A DNA stretch of 64,000 nucleotides, taken from Levilactobacillus senmaizukei DSM 21775 = NBRC 103853. Its GTDB lineage: Bacteria; Bacillota; Bacilli; Lactobacillales; Lactobacillaceae. The stretch covers positions 27,644 through 91,643 of the forward strand of contig NZ_BCWD01000008.1 of the NCBI RefSeq assembly GCF_001592085.1, read 5' to 3'. Positions 63,567-64,000 of the stretch are shown here, in pieces (positions within the stretch are counted from its first letter, which is position 1; every line of letters starts with the position of its first letter). The notes beneath the pieces are model-generated. The model did not search any database and was not told the origin of the DNA. It was given only the letters and a program-made list of their open reading frames with translations. Position numbers and translations under genes: made by a program.

Positions 63567-64000
63567 ATGAGAAAATTAAATATACTAAATCAACTTGATA
63601 ATGTGATACGAGAAACTGCTGATAATATTTATGATTTCATCAGCGACCCTCGCGCTTTTACTAGAACACGTAAATTAGACCCATTTACTATGCTTAAAGT
63701 GACTATTAATATGCAGGGAAATAGTCTTGATAAAGAACTATACGATGCTTTTTCAGACTCTGATGATAAATCATTAGTATCTACATCAGCTTATGTTCAG
63801 CAAAAGGCCAAGCTCTCTCCGGCCTGTTTTGAGCATATTTTCCATACTATGAATCAACGACAAAAGGCTCAAAGATTATTTAAGTCCCAATACCGACTGT
63901 TAGCTATTGATGGCTCTGATTTTAACCAGCTTTGGAATCCAGAATCAAAAAATATTGTTAAATTTACTAACCAGCATGGTTGTCAGAATTATTGTCAATG
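63567..64000 (+). mobile_element. IS4-like transposase, 5' part, cut by the window edge
   Basis: An open frame starts with ATG at 63567 (AAAGAGAGA upstream) and runs to the end of the window, 144 full codons. The product begins MRKLNILNQLDNVI, has FTRTRKLDPFTM and STSAYVQQKAKLSP, typical of the N-terminus of IS4-family transposases, and LLAIDGSDFNQ with the first Asp of the DDE triad. The rest, with the other acidic residues, lies outside. The left inverted repeat must lie in 63434-63566 but cannot be delimited without the right end. Confidence 0.85.

Overview
The window reads as chromosome of a lactic acid bacterium (family Lactobacillaceae, most like the Lactiplantibacillus/Levilactobacillus side of the family; the species cannot be fixed from the sequence alone). 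Reasons: strong AGGAGG-type ribosome binding sites with several TTG starts, a clustered mevalonate pathway, a C69 dipeptidase, a type B RNase P RNA beside gpsB, a YjeM-type permease, a THF riboswitch in front of a folT-like ECF gene, and the Firmicute gene order dinG-tseB-aspB-asnS-dnaD and ponA/recU-ypsA-gpsB-rnpB-rlmL. Most of the window has a balanced base composition; the last ~4 kb (from about 60.1 kb) is clearly AT-richer and looks acquired.

Layout. 0-4.5 kb: amino-acid permease and dipeptidase (minus strand), YitT membrane protein. 4.5-12.7 kb: a complete type I restriction-modification system (hsdR, hsdM, hsdS), a tyrosine recombinase, and two promoterless hsdS target-recognition cassettes placed head to head, all bounded by repeated sites, i.e. 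a phase-variable specificity locus. 13-18.6 kb: small tautomerase, glycerol kinase, M20 peptidase, HAD phosphatase, RsmF-like methyltransferase. 18.6-22.7 kb: mevalonate operon mvaK1-mvaD-mvaK2-fni on the minus strand. 22.9-35.9 kb: housekeeping block with DinG-type nuclease/helicase, TseB-like protein, aspartate aminotransferase, asnS, dnaD, PBP1A and recU (minus), ypsA, gpsB, RNase P RNA, rlmL and a HIT protein. 36-42.8 kb: small membrane protein, Nudix, CPBP protease, a TetR gene with a striking nested palindrome, nitroreductase, DadA-like oxidase, RNase H-like protein, EbsA-like protein, fhs. 43.2-49 kb: lspA, rluD, pyrR and a carA/carB pair. 49-60 kb: rqcH, marR, degV, riboswitch-folT, gtrA, vanZ, unknown membrane and exported proteins, nth, an ABC transporter with LytTR and DUF3021 partners, arsR. 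60.2-64 kb: MerR-controlled SDR/alcohol dehydrogenase/flavin reductase operon followed by the start of an IS4-like transposase cut by the window edge.

The most unusual observation is the pyrR-carA-carB operon. Both carbamoyl-phosphate synthase subunits are intact, well-started open frames, but CarA lacks all three residues of its glutaminase triad (Cys to Gly, His to Phe, Glu to Asp), and CarB has lost the metal/ATP-binding signature in both ATP-grasp halves, is shortened in the second half and lacks the allosteric C-terminal domain. PyrR next to them keeps its PRPP loop. This looks like a retained pseudoenzyme complex tied to a nucleotide-sensing regulator rather than a working synthase. The second highlight is the four-cassette invertible hsdS locus, whose repeat geometry allows every recognition domain to reach either half of the expressed gene. 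Folate metabolism links fhs and the riboswitch-controlled folT, and wall growth/DNA maintenance links ponA, recU, gpsB and ypsA.
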